This document shows, piece by piece, positions 54,611 through 62,514 of a DNA stretch of 64,000 nt. A program made the translations under genes and the position numbers. Within the stretch, counting starts at the first letter, position 1. Each line of letters begins with the position of its first letter. The notes under the pieces are model-generated. The model searched no databases. It was not told where the DNA came from and saw nothing but the letters and a program-made list of their open reading frames with translations. Source of the stretch: Stackebrandtia endophytica (GTDB lineage Bacteria; Actinomycetota; Actinomycetes; Mycobacteriales; Micromonosporaceae); the NCBI RefSeq assembly GCF_006716355.1, contig NZ_VFOW01000001.1, forward strand, positions 5,208,001-5,272,000. The letters run 5' to 3'.

Positions 54611-55855
54611 TCAGTTGCGGCGGCGGGAGTATCCGCCCGACAGACTGCCACCGCCACACGGCCATGCACCGGTGTCCAGCGGGCTGAGATCGGTTTCGGC
54701 GAAGCACAACGCAGCGGTCTCACCCGTTTGCGATTCCACGATGAACACCAGGGCTCCGTTGTCCAGCAACAGCATCCGCCCACGCGCATGGTGTCCGGGA
54801 AGGTGCCAGCGGGTGCGCACCATCAGTCGGTGATCCACAGTGCGCAGCGCACCGTCACGCCAGAACGCGACTCGGCCGTCTGAGCTGAGCACCGGGGCGG
54901 CCACCGGATTCTCCGCCACCAGCGAGTCACCGGCGCTCTTGCCGCCGTCCCGGTGCAACCGGCGAATCCGGGACGGTTGCCGGTCGGGTCGAGCCGTCTC
55001 CAGAATGCGGATGCGGCCTCGGCTGCTGATGAGCGGCTGCCCACAGGTGTCCCAATCACCGACGACGGTGCCGTCGTGTTGGTAGTGGAACATGTGGTGG
55101 GTGCCGTAACCGGAGGTGCCCACCAGGAATCCGTCGGCGGTCGCGGCCCGGGCTCCGTCGGGCATCGGCTCGGGGCTCCACATGATGTCGCCAGTGGACA
55201 GTCGTAGACACCAGGCGACCGTTAGACCACTCAAGACGTCCAGATAGCTGACTAGCAGCCGGTTGCCGGACACCAGCAGAGGTTCCTGCGCCACGGTCAG
55301 TGCCGGTGTGCTGAGCGCGATCGAAACGGCCGCCTCGTCGCCGCCCTTCTGTCGCAGCCGATCGATGCCGTTGAAACCGATCTTCTCGATGGGCGGCGAG
55401 GTCGACCATCGGCGCAGCCCCAGCCGGTCGATCCGTTCGATCCGAACGCGGTCGTAGGACAGGCTCGACCAGGCGATCAGGAAGTCGTTGCCCAACGGAA
55501 GGAACATTCCGATGTGCTCACCGAGGTCATGGGCCGGGGCGAGCGTGCGACCGAGGGTCCCGTTGGGTCGAACCTCCTGGAGACGACGCCGGTCACCGAC
55601 GATCACCCAGGCGCAGCCGTCGGCGGTGACCCGTACTTCGCCCGGTTCAGCGCCCATCGGAGTCCGCTGGACGATCTGCCCGGTCACGGTCAACGCGACC
55701 AGGACACCCGCATCCGTCACCGCGTAGACGGGCCCACGCGGCAGCGCCGCGATGGATCGCGGCGTGCCGTGCAGACCCGTGACGGTGTGCAGCAGCCACG
55801 GCCGCCGGGCTCGTCGCGACGGTCGGGTGTCGACCGTGTTCTCGTGGTCGATCAC
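54611..55855 (-). CDS. Beta-propeller-like protein of unknown function
   Basis: A 414-aa protein with GTG start (complement of 55853-55855) behind AAGGAG at a 6-nt distance. It has repeated short beta-strand units such as GPVYAVTDAGVLVALTVTGQIVQRTPM, ADGCAWVIVGDRRRLQEVRPNGTLGRTL, RAATADGFLVGTSGYGTHHMFHYQHDGTVVGDW and PVLSSDGRVAFWRDGALRTVDHRL, which suggests a PQQ- or WD-like beta-propeller. No signal peptide and no catalytic motif are seen. It lies 59 nt upstream of the serine hydrolase on the same strand. I do not recognise a family. Confidence 0.6.
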   Translation of the reverse strand: MIDHENTVDTRPSRRARRPWLLHTVTGLHGTPRSIAALPRGPVYAVTDAGVLVALTVTGQIVQRTPMGAEPGEVRVTADGCAWVIVGDRRRLQEVRPNGTLGRTLAPAHDLGEHIGMFLPLGNDFLIAWSSLSYDRVRIERIDRLGLRRWSTSPPIEKIGFNGIDRLRQKGGDEAAVSIALSTPALTVAQEPLLVSGNRLLVSYLDVLSGLTVAWCLRLSTGDIMWSPEPMPDGARAATADGFLVGTSGYGTHHMFHYQHDGTVVGDWDTCGQPLISSRGRIRILETARPDRQPSRIRRLHRDGGKSAGDSLVAENPVAAPVLSSDGRVAFWRDGALRTVDHRLMVRTRWHLPGHHARGRMLLLDNGALVFIVESQTGETAALCFAETDLSPLDTGAWPCGGGSLSGGYSRRRN

Positions 55856-56230
55856 AGCGAGCTCCTTCGACGACGGGTCCGGCCGACCGGCCGGTTACCT
55901 GACCATTTGTAGCTCGGTGGAACCACCGCCGTTGAGTGGCCGCGACGACCACCGGACGACGCGGGCACCGATCGCGGACCATGGATCACTTCGGTGCAGT
56001 TGCCGTTCGTGCTCGTCAGCGGACCTCCCCGAACTGGCCGACGCGTCGCGAACCCTGGGGCGACGTCGCCTGGATTCGATCAGCTCGTCGACGCCCGGTT
56101 CGGTTCGGGGTGTGGCGCGGATCGGTGAGCCTCAGCGATCCCGGACCATCGTTCGGTTCGGGTTGTTTACACCGCCGTTCGATCCGGCTAGGTTGTCGAT
56201 CAGCTTCGACAACCGTTGGGGGAGAAGCCG
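55856..56230. promoter_or_regulatory. Divergent gap with a palindromic operator before the MFS gene
   Basis: A 375-bp gap. Near its right end a perfect inverted repeat GGTTGTCGA (56191-56199) / TCGACAACC (56206-56214), spacer 6 nt, ends 16 nt before the MFS ATG and directly before the ribosome site GGGGGAG (56216-56222). A TTGTTT hexamer lies at 56163-56168. This looks like an operator for a repressor of the exporter; the repressor is not obvious nearby. Confidence 0.55.
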
Positions 56231-57388
56231 ATGTTCAAGAGACTGATTCCGTTGGCCGTGGCGACATTCGCGGTCGGAACCGACAGCCTGGTCATCGCGG
56301 GAATCCTGCCCGCCATCGCCGACTCCCTGAACGTCTCGGTCTCCAGTGCCGGTCAGCTGGTCACCGTCTTCGCGCTGACCTATGCCGTCGCCGCTCCGGT
56401 GGTCGGCGCGCTGACCGGGGACGTCGACCGCCGCACCGTGCTGTTGGCGGCGTTGACGGTGTTCGTCATCGGCAACGTCGTCACCGCGATGGGAACCGTC
56501 TTCTCGGTCGTCATGGCGGGGCGCATCGTCAGCGCCGTAGGTTCGGCGGTGATCGTCTCCATCGCGATGGCGACCGCGACCGTCATCGCTCCGGAGGAGA
56601 AACGTGGCCGGGCTCTGGCGTTGGTCACCGCCGGCACGACCGTCGCCACCACACTGGGGGTGCCGCTGGGAACCCTCATCGGCGGCGTCGACTGGCGGAT
56701 AACACTATGGACTGTCGCGGGGATGGGCGTCGCCGCCGCCGTGGGGATCGCCGTCTGGTTGCCGCAGGTGGAGTTGCCCGCCACCCGGCTGAGACAACGA
56801 CTGGAACCGTTGCGGAACCCGGCGGTTCTGGGCATCCTCTCGGTGACCCTGCTGATCCTGACCAGTGGTTACGTGCTGTACACCTACATCGGTCCGGTGA
56901 CCGAGGCCGCCACCGGCGCCGTATCCGGCAACCTGATGATCGTTCTGATCGCCTACGGGGTCGGATCGCTGCTGGGCAACGTGGTCTCCGGGTTCATGAC
57001 CGACCGCTATCCGCCGGTGCGAGTTCTGGTGTCGGGCCTGTCGGTGCTGGTCGTGACCCTGGCGCTCACGCCGCTGGCGACGTTGAACCTGGCGACCGTC
57101 GCCGTGTGGGCGGTGATCTGGGGCGTGGCCGGTTGGCTCACCGGCCTACCCCAACAACACCGATTGGTCTCCTGTGCGCCCGAGTCGAGTGCGATCCTAT
57201 TGGGGCTCAACGTTTCGGTGCTTCAGCTGGGTATCGCCATCGGCAGTGGCATCGGCGGTTTGATGTTGCCGGCGGGTGTGGGTTCCCTCGCGGTGGTCTC
57301 CACGGTCATGGTCCTCGCGGCGTTGCTGGTCACGATGGTCACCACGCGTGGACGGTCGTCGGTGGCGCGGGCGGATCAGACCGCCTGA
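56231..57388 (+). CDS. MFS transporter (DHA1-type exporter)
   Basis: A 385-aa membrane protein with about 12 helices: FKRLIPLAVATFAVGTDSLVIAGILPAIADSLNVSVSSAGQLVTVFALTYAVAAPVVGALTGDVDRRTVLLAAL includes the DHA1 loop G-x-x-x-D-R-R. This subgroup covers drug and sugar-efflux proteins. ATG 56231 follows GGGGGAG. The stop codon touches the first GntR operator (57388-57403), so read-through control by the downstream regulator is conceivable, but the gene has its own palindromic operator upstream. Confidence 0.87.
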   Translation: MFKRLIPLAVATFAVGTDSLVIAGILPAIADSLNVSVSSAGQLVTVFALTYAVAAPVVGALTGDVDRRTVLLAALTVFVIGNVVTAMGTVFSVVMAGRIVSAVGSAVIVSIAMATATVIAPEEKRGRALALVTAGTTVATTLGVPLGTLIGGVDWRITLWTVAGMGVAAAVGIAVWLPQVELPATRLRQRLEPLRNPAVLGILSVTLLILTSGYVLYTYIGPVTEAATGAVSGNLMIVLIAYGVGSLLGNVVSGFMTDRYPPVRVLVSGLSVLVVTLALTPLATLNLATVAVWAVIWGVAGWLTGLPQQHRLVSCAPESSAILLGLNVSVLQLGIAIGSGIGGLMLPAGVGSLAVVSTVMVLAALLVTMVTTRGRSSVARADQTA

Positions 57389-57403
57389 TTGGTAGTGACC
57401 AAT
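57388..57403. promoter_or_regulatory. GntR/HutC-type operator 1
   Basis: Perfect palindrome ATTGGT-AGTG-ACCAAT starting at the last base of the MFS stop. It is reminiscent of the DasR dre core TGGTC-TA-GACCA and matches operator 2 at 14 of 16 positions. Confidence 0.6.
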
Positions 57404-57461
57404 ATTGCAGCCATCCGGTGTTCTCGTCTGAAGTTGCCACGATACGATCCAAACGGTGAAT

Positions 57462-57477
57462 ATTGGTAGGGACCTAT
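57462..57477. promoter_or_regulatory. GntR/HutC-type operator 2
   Basis: ATTGGTAGGGACCTAT, a near copy of operator 1, ends 13 nt before the GntR start codon. A TTGCCA hexamer at 57434-57439 could be the -35 of the operon. Two sites 74 bp apart suggest autoregulation with possible looping. Confidence 0.6.
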
Positions 57478-57490
57478 CCGGGAGGGTTGG

Positions 57491-58189
57491 GTGCGTAAAC
57501 ACGAAGAGCTGCGATTGGCGTTGCTGACCGAGATTCGGGCCTTGCCCGAGCACGCCCCGTTGCCCACCGAACGCGACATCGCCGCCGTTCACCGGGTCTC
57601 CCGCAACACCGTCCGACTCGCGCTGGACGCGCTGGAGACCTCCGGCGACGTCTACCGGATCCAGGGCGCCGGAACCTTCGTCGCCAGTCGAGTGGTGTCG
57701 AAGTCGGCCACCTTGACCTCGTTCAGTCAGGACATGGAGGCACGAGGCCTGCGGCCCGGGTCGCGTCTACTGGCCGCCGACACCGTCACCGCCGACGAGC
57801 GACTCGCCGAACAGTTGGGATTGGCCGTCGAAGACCCGGTTGTGCGCGTCAGTCGACTCCGCCTCGCCGACGACGCTCCCATGTGTCTGGAGAACGTCCA
57901 TCTGCCGGCGAGCCTGGTGCCCGGCCTCGTTCAGCGTGATCTGTCCGGTTCGCTCTACCGGTTGCTGCTCGACGAATACGGCCTTGAGGTTCACCGCGCC
58001 GAACAGTCCGTCACCGCCGTCGAACTCGACCAGACCCGGGCGATGCTGCTGGGCATGCCACGGCATGCCGCCGCCCTGGAAGTCGAGCGGGTCGGACTCG
58101 ACCAACGCGACCGGCCCGTCGAGATGACCACCACTACCTACCGAGCCGACCGGTACGAGGTCCGATTCACGGTGCGCAGAAGACGATGA
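57491..58189 (+). CDS. GntR-family (HutC/DasR-like) regulator
   Basis: A 232-aa repressor: winged-helix domain (about 1-70) ALPEHAPLPTERDIAAVHRVSRNTVRLALDALETSGDVYRIQGAGTFVASRVV, then a UTRA ligand-binding domain (about 75-230) with VVRVSRLRLADDAPMCLENVHLPASLVPGLVQRDLSGSLYRLLLDEYGLEVHRAEQSV. HutC/UTRA proteins near NanE and ROK kinases usually sense an amino-sugar phosphate. GTG 57491 has GGGAGGG upstream. The stop overlaps the ROK start, and two matching operators lie upstream. Confidence 0.9.
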   Translation: MRKHEELRLALLTEIRALPEHAPLPTERDIAAVHRVSRNTVRLALDALETSGDVYRIQGAGTFVASRVVSKSATLTSFSQDMEARGLRPGSRLLAADTVTADERLAEQLGLAVEDPVVRVSRLRLADDAPMCLENVHLPASLVPGLVQRDLSGSLYRLLLDEYGLEVHRAEQSVTAVELDQTRAMLLGMPRHAAALEVERVGLDQRDRPVEMTTTTYRADRYEVRFTVRRRR

Positions 58190-59142
58190 CGGCAGGGCTG
58201 GAGACCATGGACGACCCGATGATCGGAGTGGACATCGGCGGAACCAAGATCGCCGCGGCCACCGTGGACGGTCGGGGCGGAATCGTTCAGGCCGTCGTGC
58301 GGCCGACCCCGTCGGCCGATGGTCCCGACGCCGTCCTGGCTGCCGTAGCCGACGCGATCCGGACGCTGACCGGCCACGAGCGGGCGCCCGGTATCGGGGT
58401 CGGCACCGGTGGCGTCATCGATCACGATCGCGGGATCGTGGTGGCCGCCAACGATCTGCTGCCCGGATGGGCCGGCACCGATGTGCGCCGACAGTTGGCT
58501 GAACGATTCGGCAAGCCGGTCGCCGTCGACAACGACGTCAACGCCTTCGGACTGGCCGAGCAGCGATTCGGAGCCGGCGTCGGTCACCGTGACGTTCTCT
58601 ACGTCAGCGTCGGAACCGGTGTCGGCGGGGCGCTGGTTCTGGGCGGCGAACTACATCGCGGTGTGCACCACACCGCCGGGGAACTCGGACACCTGGCGGT
58701 CCCGGAAGCCGTCGGTCGTCTCTGTAACTGTGGCCGTCCCGACCACCTGGAGGCTGTCGCCTCGGGACCGGCGATCAGTCGGCGATACACCGAACTCGGT
58801 GGTGAGCGGCTGGACCTGCGCGCCGTCGCCGACCGCGCGCAAACCGGTGAGCCCCTGGCCATCGCGGTGATCACCGATGGCGCGCGGGCCCTCGGGCGAG
58901 CCTTGGCCGGTCTGGTCAACACCATCGACGTGTCGCGGGTGGTCGTCGGCGGTGGTGTCGCCGACATGGGGCAGCGGTACTGGCGACCGCTGACCGAGGC
59001 CTTCGCCGACGAACTGCAACCCGGACCGGGCGCGATACGCCCCGTGCCCGCCGCGCTCGGATCGCGCTCGGCGGTCATCGGTGCGGCAAGCCTGCTGAAT
59101 ACCCACGCTCCACCATCCTCTGTCGATGAAGGATATTCGTGA
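58186..59142 (+). CDS. ROK-family sugar kinase, probable N-acetylmannosamine kinase
   Basis: A 318-aa ROK protein. ATP loop: MIGVDIGGTKIAAATVDGRG; then VDNDVNAFGLAEQRFGAGVGHRDVLYVSVGTGVGGALVLGGELHRGVHHTAGELGHL (catalytic Asp in VDND, substrate Glu/His in GELGH). The ROK zinc motif is altered: CNCGRPDHLEA has His in place of the usual third Cys (CxCGxxGCxE), so Cys-Cys-His ligation is possible. ATG 58186 overlaps the GntR stop; MDDPMIG at 58207 is an alternative. Its NanE partner follows, hence ManNAc kinase is the best guess; GlcNAc or glucose kinase is possible. Confidence 0.85.
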   Translation: MTAGLETMDDPMIGVDIGGTKIAAATVDGRGGIVQAVVRPTPSADGPDAVLAAVADAIRTLTGHERAPGIGVGTGGVIDHDRGIVVAANDLLPGWAGTDVRRQLAERFGKPVAVDNDVNAFGLAEQRFGAGVGHRDVLYVSVGTGVGGALVLGGELHRGVHHTAGELGHLAVPEAVGRLCNCGRPDHLEAVASGPAISRRYTELGGERLDLRAVADRAQTGEPLAIAVITDGARALGRALAGLVNTIDVSRVVVGGGVADMGQRYWRPLTEAFADELQPGPGAIRPVPAALGSRSAVIGAASLLNTHAPPSSVDEGYS

Positions 59143-59849
59143 TGACCGATCACGCCGACCTGTTGGACTCGCTGCGCGGCCGGCTCATCGTCTCCTGTCA
59201 GGCGTACCCCGGGGATCCGTTGCGGTCACCCGAACACATGGCGGCGATGGCCGCGTCGGTGGCCCGCGCCCCGGTGGCGGGTATACGCGCCGAGGGGGTC
59301 GACGACTTGCGGGCGATTCGTACCGTGACGACGCTTCCGTTGATCGGACTGTGGAAGGACGGTGACGGCGACGTATACATCACGCCGACCGCCCGGCACG
59401 CCCGTGCCGTCGCCGAGACCGGCGTCGACATCGTGGCCGTCGACGCCACCGGCCGGCCCCGTCCCGACGGTGGTCGACTCTCCGACGTGTTCGCCGCGGT
59501 GCACGGTTCGGGTCGACTGGTGATGGCCGACGTGTCCACTGTCGAGGAGGGGGTGCGTGCCGCCGATCTGGGTGCCGACCTGGTGTCTACGACCCTGTCG
59601 GGTTACACGCCGTACAGCCGACGGAACGAGGGACCCGACCTGGAGCTGGTGGCGGAGCTGGCGGGGTGGCTGTCGGTGCCGGTGACCGCCGAGGGGCGGA
59701 TCCAGTCGCCGGATCAGGCGCGACAGGCGATGGCCGCCGGTGCCTGGTCGGTGGTGGTGGGGACCGCGATCACCGCGCCGGCGGCCATCGCCGAGCGGTT
59801 CGCCGGGGCGTTGACGTCGGTTCTCGACACAGGCGGCCATTGTGGCTGA
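59142..59849 (+). CDS. nanE: N-acetylmannosamine-6-phosphate 2-epimerase
   Basis: A 235-aa TIM-barrel enzyme converting ManNAc-6-P to GlcNAc-6-P. Family marks: LRGRLIVSCQAYPGDPLRSPEHMAAMAASVARAPVAGIRAEGVDDLRAIR, LIGLWKDGDGDVYITPT, DIVAVDATGRPRPDGG, VMADVSTVEEGVRAADLGADLVSTTLSGYTPYS, VPVTAEGRIQSPDQARQAMAAGAWSVVVGTAIT. ATG 59142 (AAGGA 9 nt upstream) overlaps the kinase stop; GTG 59139 is also possible. No sialic-acid lyase is present, so free ManNAc or its phosphate may be the entry point. Confidence 0.93.
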   Translation: MTDHADLLDSLRGRLIVSCQAYPGDPLRSPEHMAAMAASVARAPVAGIRAEGVDDLRAIRTVTTLPLIGLWKDGDGDVYITPTARHARAVAETGVDIVAVDATGRPRPDGGRLSDVFAAVHGSGRLVMADVSTVEEGVRAADLGADLVSTTLSGYTPYSRRNEGPDLELVAELAGWLSVPVTAEGRIQSPDQARQAMAAGAWSVVVGTAITAPAAIAERFAGALTSVLDTGGHCG

Positions 59850-59933
59850 GATGTGTGTCGACCCCTGGTCCGCGCGGGTGTGTCCCACTAGGGTGGCGCT
59901 CAGGCCAATCTAGTCACAATGGAGGGCCCCGGC

Positions 59934-61058
59934 ATGACACACCCCAATCGAATGACGACGAAGCTGGGCACGTTGGTGGTGATCGTGGGGGCGTTGATCG
60001 CCACCTTGACCACCGGTCCCGCCCACGCGAACACCTCCGCGGACCTCGTTCCGACCACCGGTGCGATCTTCAACGATCCCACCGGGACCGCCGAGCAGCA
60101 GTACGCGATCCGCGACCACGTTCAGGGACTGGTCGAGTCCACCGACGCCGGCGCGGTGATCACCATGTCCATCTACAACGTGACCAACGATGAACGCGGC
60201 TTCGCCGATGCACTGGTGGCCGCGGCCGACCGTGGTGTGAGCGTCCGGGTGGTGATGGAGTCCAGCAACGCCGGCACCGACAGCGCCAAGGCCATCGTCG
60301 CCGGGCTCGGCACCGACAAGTCCCGTCCCTCATGGGCGGTGGTGTGCTCCAACGGTTGCCACGGATCCAACATCAATCACAACAAGTTCTATCTGTTCTC
60401 ACAGGTGAGTGGACAGTCCAACGTGGTTGTCCAGTCGTCGGCGAACCTGACCGTCTCCAATTCACAGCGCTACTGGAACAACGCGGTCACCTTCGTGGGA
60501 AACGCGGAGCTGTACCACGGCTACCTCGACTACTTCGGTGATCTGTCCCGCAACAAGAAGGACGCCGCCTACTACCGGACTTTCGCCGCCGGCGAGGTGA
60601 AGGGCTACCACTTCCCCCGGTCGGGCACCGGCGACACGGTCGCCAACACCTTGGAGAACGTGAACTGCACCGCCGGAGCCGCGCCGGCGAAGATCAGGAT
60701 CGGCATGTGGTACTTCGGCCGAACACCGGTGGCCGAGCAGCTGGCGCGGCTGGGAGCGGCGGGGTGTCAGATCGAGATCGTCTACACCGACATGTTGGCC
60801 GGCCCGAAGAAGGTGCTCGACGGTGCGAAGAACGTGACGATGAAGCAGTTGCCCGAGAGCGGTGACTACATCATCCACTCGAAGTACTACATCATCGATG
60901 GATACTATGTGGACTCAGATCGCAAGGTGGTGTTCACCGGTAGCCCGAACTTCAGCGACCGGGCGCTGCGGTCCAACGACGAGACCATGCTTCGGATCTA
61001 TTCGGCCGCCATCCACGACCAGTACCTGGCGAACTTCCAGCAGATGTTCGCCTCCTGA
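59934..61058 (+). CDS. Secreted phospholipase D-like protein
   Basis: A 374-aa exported PLD-superfamily protein. RMTTKLGTLVVIVGALIATLTTGPAHAN is a Sec signal (cleavage after AHA). Two PLD repeats are visible: the first NINHNKFYLFSQVSGQSNVVVQSSANLTVSNSQ keeps His and Lys (HNK) but has Ser where the motif Asp (HxKxxxxD) is expected; the second IIHSKYYIIDGYYVDSDRKVVFTGSPNFSDRALRSND keeps HxKxxxxD. ATG 59934 follows GGAGGG at 7-8 nt. It could be a phospholipase, nuclease or lipid transferase. A terminator follows. Confidence 0.85.
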   Translation: MTHPNRMTTKLGTLVVIVGALIATLTTGPAHANTSADLVPTTGAIFNDPTGTAEQQYAIRDHVQGLVESTDAGAVITMSIYNVTNDERGFADALVAAADRGVSVRVVMESSNAGTDSAKAIVAGLGTDKSRPSWAVVCSNGCHGSNINHNKFYLFSQVSGQSNVVVQSSANLTVSNSQRYWNNAVTFVGNAELYHGYLDYFGDLSRNKKDAAYYRTFAAGEVKGYHFPRSGTGDTVANTLENVNCTAGAAPAKIRIGMWYFGRTPVAEQLARLGAAGCQIEIVYTDMLAGPKKVLDGAKNVTMKQLPESGDYIIHSKYYIIDGYYVDSDRKVVFTGSPNFSDRALRSNDETMLRIYSAAIHDQYLANFQQMFAS

Positions 61059-61066
61059 ACCAGTCG

Positions 61067-61099
61067 AGGCCCGCGCTCACCTCCGGGTGGCGCGGGCCT
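61067..61099. terminator. Terminator after the PLD-like gene
   Basis: Outer 10-bp stem AGGCCCGCGC (61067-61076) with 61090-61099 and an inner CACC/GGTG stem, between convergent genes. Confidence 0.75.
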
Positions 61100-61118
61100 T
61101 GACGTGTCAAGGGCCGGG

Positions 61119-61364
61119 TCAGCAGCGGATGCGGCTGTAGTTCTGGTAGGGGCCGCGTGCGCCCCAGGTGCTGGTGTGGCCGTCGCATGAGGTCCACTCG
61201 CCGCCGACGGCGTTGGTCTTTGCGGCGTCGGAGTACCAGGTGGTCTGGCAGTCGTAGCCGATGGGGCAGGCGGCGGCCTGGGCGGGCGTGGCGGTCAGCA
61301 TCAGGCTGGCGGCGATGCCGACCGCCGCAACGGCAGCGGAGATCGAGCGCGATCGAACGTTCAT
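61119..61364 (-). CDS. Small secreted cysteine-containing peptide (DUF6289-like)
   Basis: An 81-aa precursor: signal MNVRSRSISAAVAAVGIAASLMLTATPAQA, then a mature peptide of about 50 residues with four Cys (ACPIGYDCQTTWYS ... WTSCDGH ... RIRC), enough for two disulfides. The pattern C-P-x-G-Y-D-C-Q-T-T-W-Y-x-D-x-A, then a Trp-Gly segment and C-terminal Cys, recurs in small actinobacterial DUF6289 proteins of unknown function. It converges on the PLD-like gene and diverges from the ATPase operon. Confidence 0.78.
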   Translation of the reverse strand: MNVRSRSISAAVAAVGIAASLMLTATPAQAAACPIGYDCQTTWYSDAAKTNAVGGEWTSCDGHTSTWGARGPYQNYSRIRC

Positions 61365-61531
61365 GATGAATCTCCTCTATGGAGAAGGGACGACGTCCCA
61401 AGGTGGGCCGAATCAGTAAAACATTCATGAAGATCGATGGCAATGCTCGTTCGTATGGTATGGGCGAGTGTGTATGGGCCTGGATGTCCGTCGGCGACGG
61501 CGATCCGAGGCGTGAACGAGTGTGGGGCTCA

Positions 61532-61560
61532 TTGCGAACAGTTAGTGCATTAACTACTAT
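61532..61560 (+). promoter_or_regulatory. Promoter with an operator in the spacer, upstream of the winged-helix/ATPase operon
   Basis: -35-like TTGCGA (61532-61537), a 17-nt spacer, and -10-like TACTAT (61555-61560). The spacer holds a 16-bp near-perfect palindrome AGTTAGTGCATTAACT (61540-61555; 14 of 16 positions symmetrical). The downstream gene is a winged-helix protein, so autorepression is plausible. The region 61365-61630 is clearly richer in A/T than the neighbourhood. Confidence 0.6.
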
Positions 61561-61630
61561 GTGTGGGCCAACGGGGATCGCGAGTCAGCGGGTTCGATCG
61601 TCGTCCATTCGTCCGAAAAGGTCATCATCT

Positions 61631-62512
61631 GTGTCCCAATTTCGAAACTCTCCGGCAATCCAGAAGATCCTACGTGCTCTCGGCAACGGAGAGAGCCTGT
61701 CCGGTGCCCAGATCCGGTCGCGAACCGGCAGTGACGTCAACAAGGATCAGCGTGCCAAGCTGACCGATGCCGGATTCGTGGGCGTGGATTCCGCGGGACG
61801 CGGCTTCATATACACGCTCACCGCCGATGGTCTGTCCTTTGTGCGTGACGAGTTGGGCGGCCCATTGGAGGCGCCGGAAGCGGACTCGTCTCGACTATCC
61901 GGTAAGGAACGCATCGCACTGTTCGCGCTGCTGTCCCCGTCGCTGGAGGTTGCCGGTGCCGACATCAAGCGGTTGTTCGGGGTGACGATCAGCAAGCCCG
62001 TGCGGACCTCACTGAGCGATCGTGGTCTGGTCGTGGTGTTTGAACGTCCCATCCGATTCGAGCTGACCGAGAAGGGGTGGCAGGTCGTTGAAGAGGAACT
62101 CGCCAAGCCCGGCGAGCCGGACGACCCGCCGCTGTTGAGGATGTTCCATCACCAGTACTCGCGGGCGTTGTCGGCGCTGCGGTCACGAGGACTCGGATTG
62201 GTTGAGCTGTATGCCGAGGGACTCGTCGATGAGCCTGCTGTAGACGACGTGCCTAAAACCGTGGGTGCTCGTGTCATCGAATCCTATGAGGACCTGACTT
62301 CCGAGCCCGGTGGCTGGGTCAGTTTGGTGAAGTTGCGGGACCACCTGGCCGATGTCGAGCGCGACGAGCTCGATGAGGTCCTGTCCGCGCTGTTCCGTGA
62401 CGGGCGGATCCGGTTGATCTCCGAGGTCAACCAACGCATGCTGACCGATACCGATCGAGAGGCCGCGCTCGCATTCGGTGGAGACCACAAACATCTGTAC
62501 CAAGTGGGGTGA
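61631..62512 (+). CDS. Winged-helix repeat protein, first gene of an unrecognised operon
   Basis: A 293-aa protein. GTG 61631 (AAAGG about 10 nt upstream) gives VSQFRNSPAIQKILRALGNGESLSGAQIRSRTGSDVNKDQRAKLTDAGFVGVDSAGRGFIYTLTADGLSFVRDEL, one winged-helix unit. A second follows (SGKERIALFALLSPSLEVAGADIKRLFGVTISKPVRTSLSDRGLVVVFERPIRFELTEKGWQVVEEEL), and a third helical segment (GGWVSLVKLRDHLADVERDELDEVLSALFRDGRIRLISEVNQRM) resembles another. No enzyme motif is seen. Two nt separate it from a large ATPase gene. It may bind DNA as a sensor/repressor or act as an adaptor for the ATPase. I know no family name for it. Confidence 0.7.
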   Translation: MSQFRNSPAIQKILRALGNGESLSGAQIRSRTGSDVNKDQRAKLTDAGFVGVDSAGRGFIYTLTADGLSFVRDELGGPLEAPEADSSRLSGKERIALFALLSPSLEVAGADIKRLFGVTISKPVRTSLSDRGLVVVFERPIRFELTEKGWQVVEEELAKPGEPDDPPLLRMFHHQYSRALSALRSRGLGLVELYAEGLVDEPAVDDVPKTVGARVIESYEDLTSEPGGWVSLVKLRDHLADVERDELDEVLSALFRDGRIRLISEVNQRMLTDTDREAALAFGGDHKHLYQVG

Positions 62513-62514
62513 GC

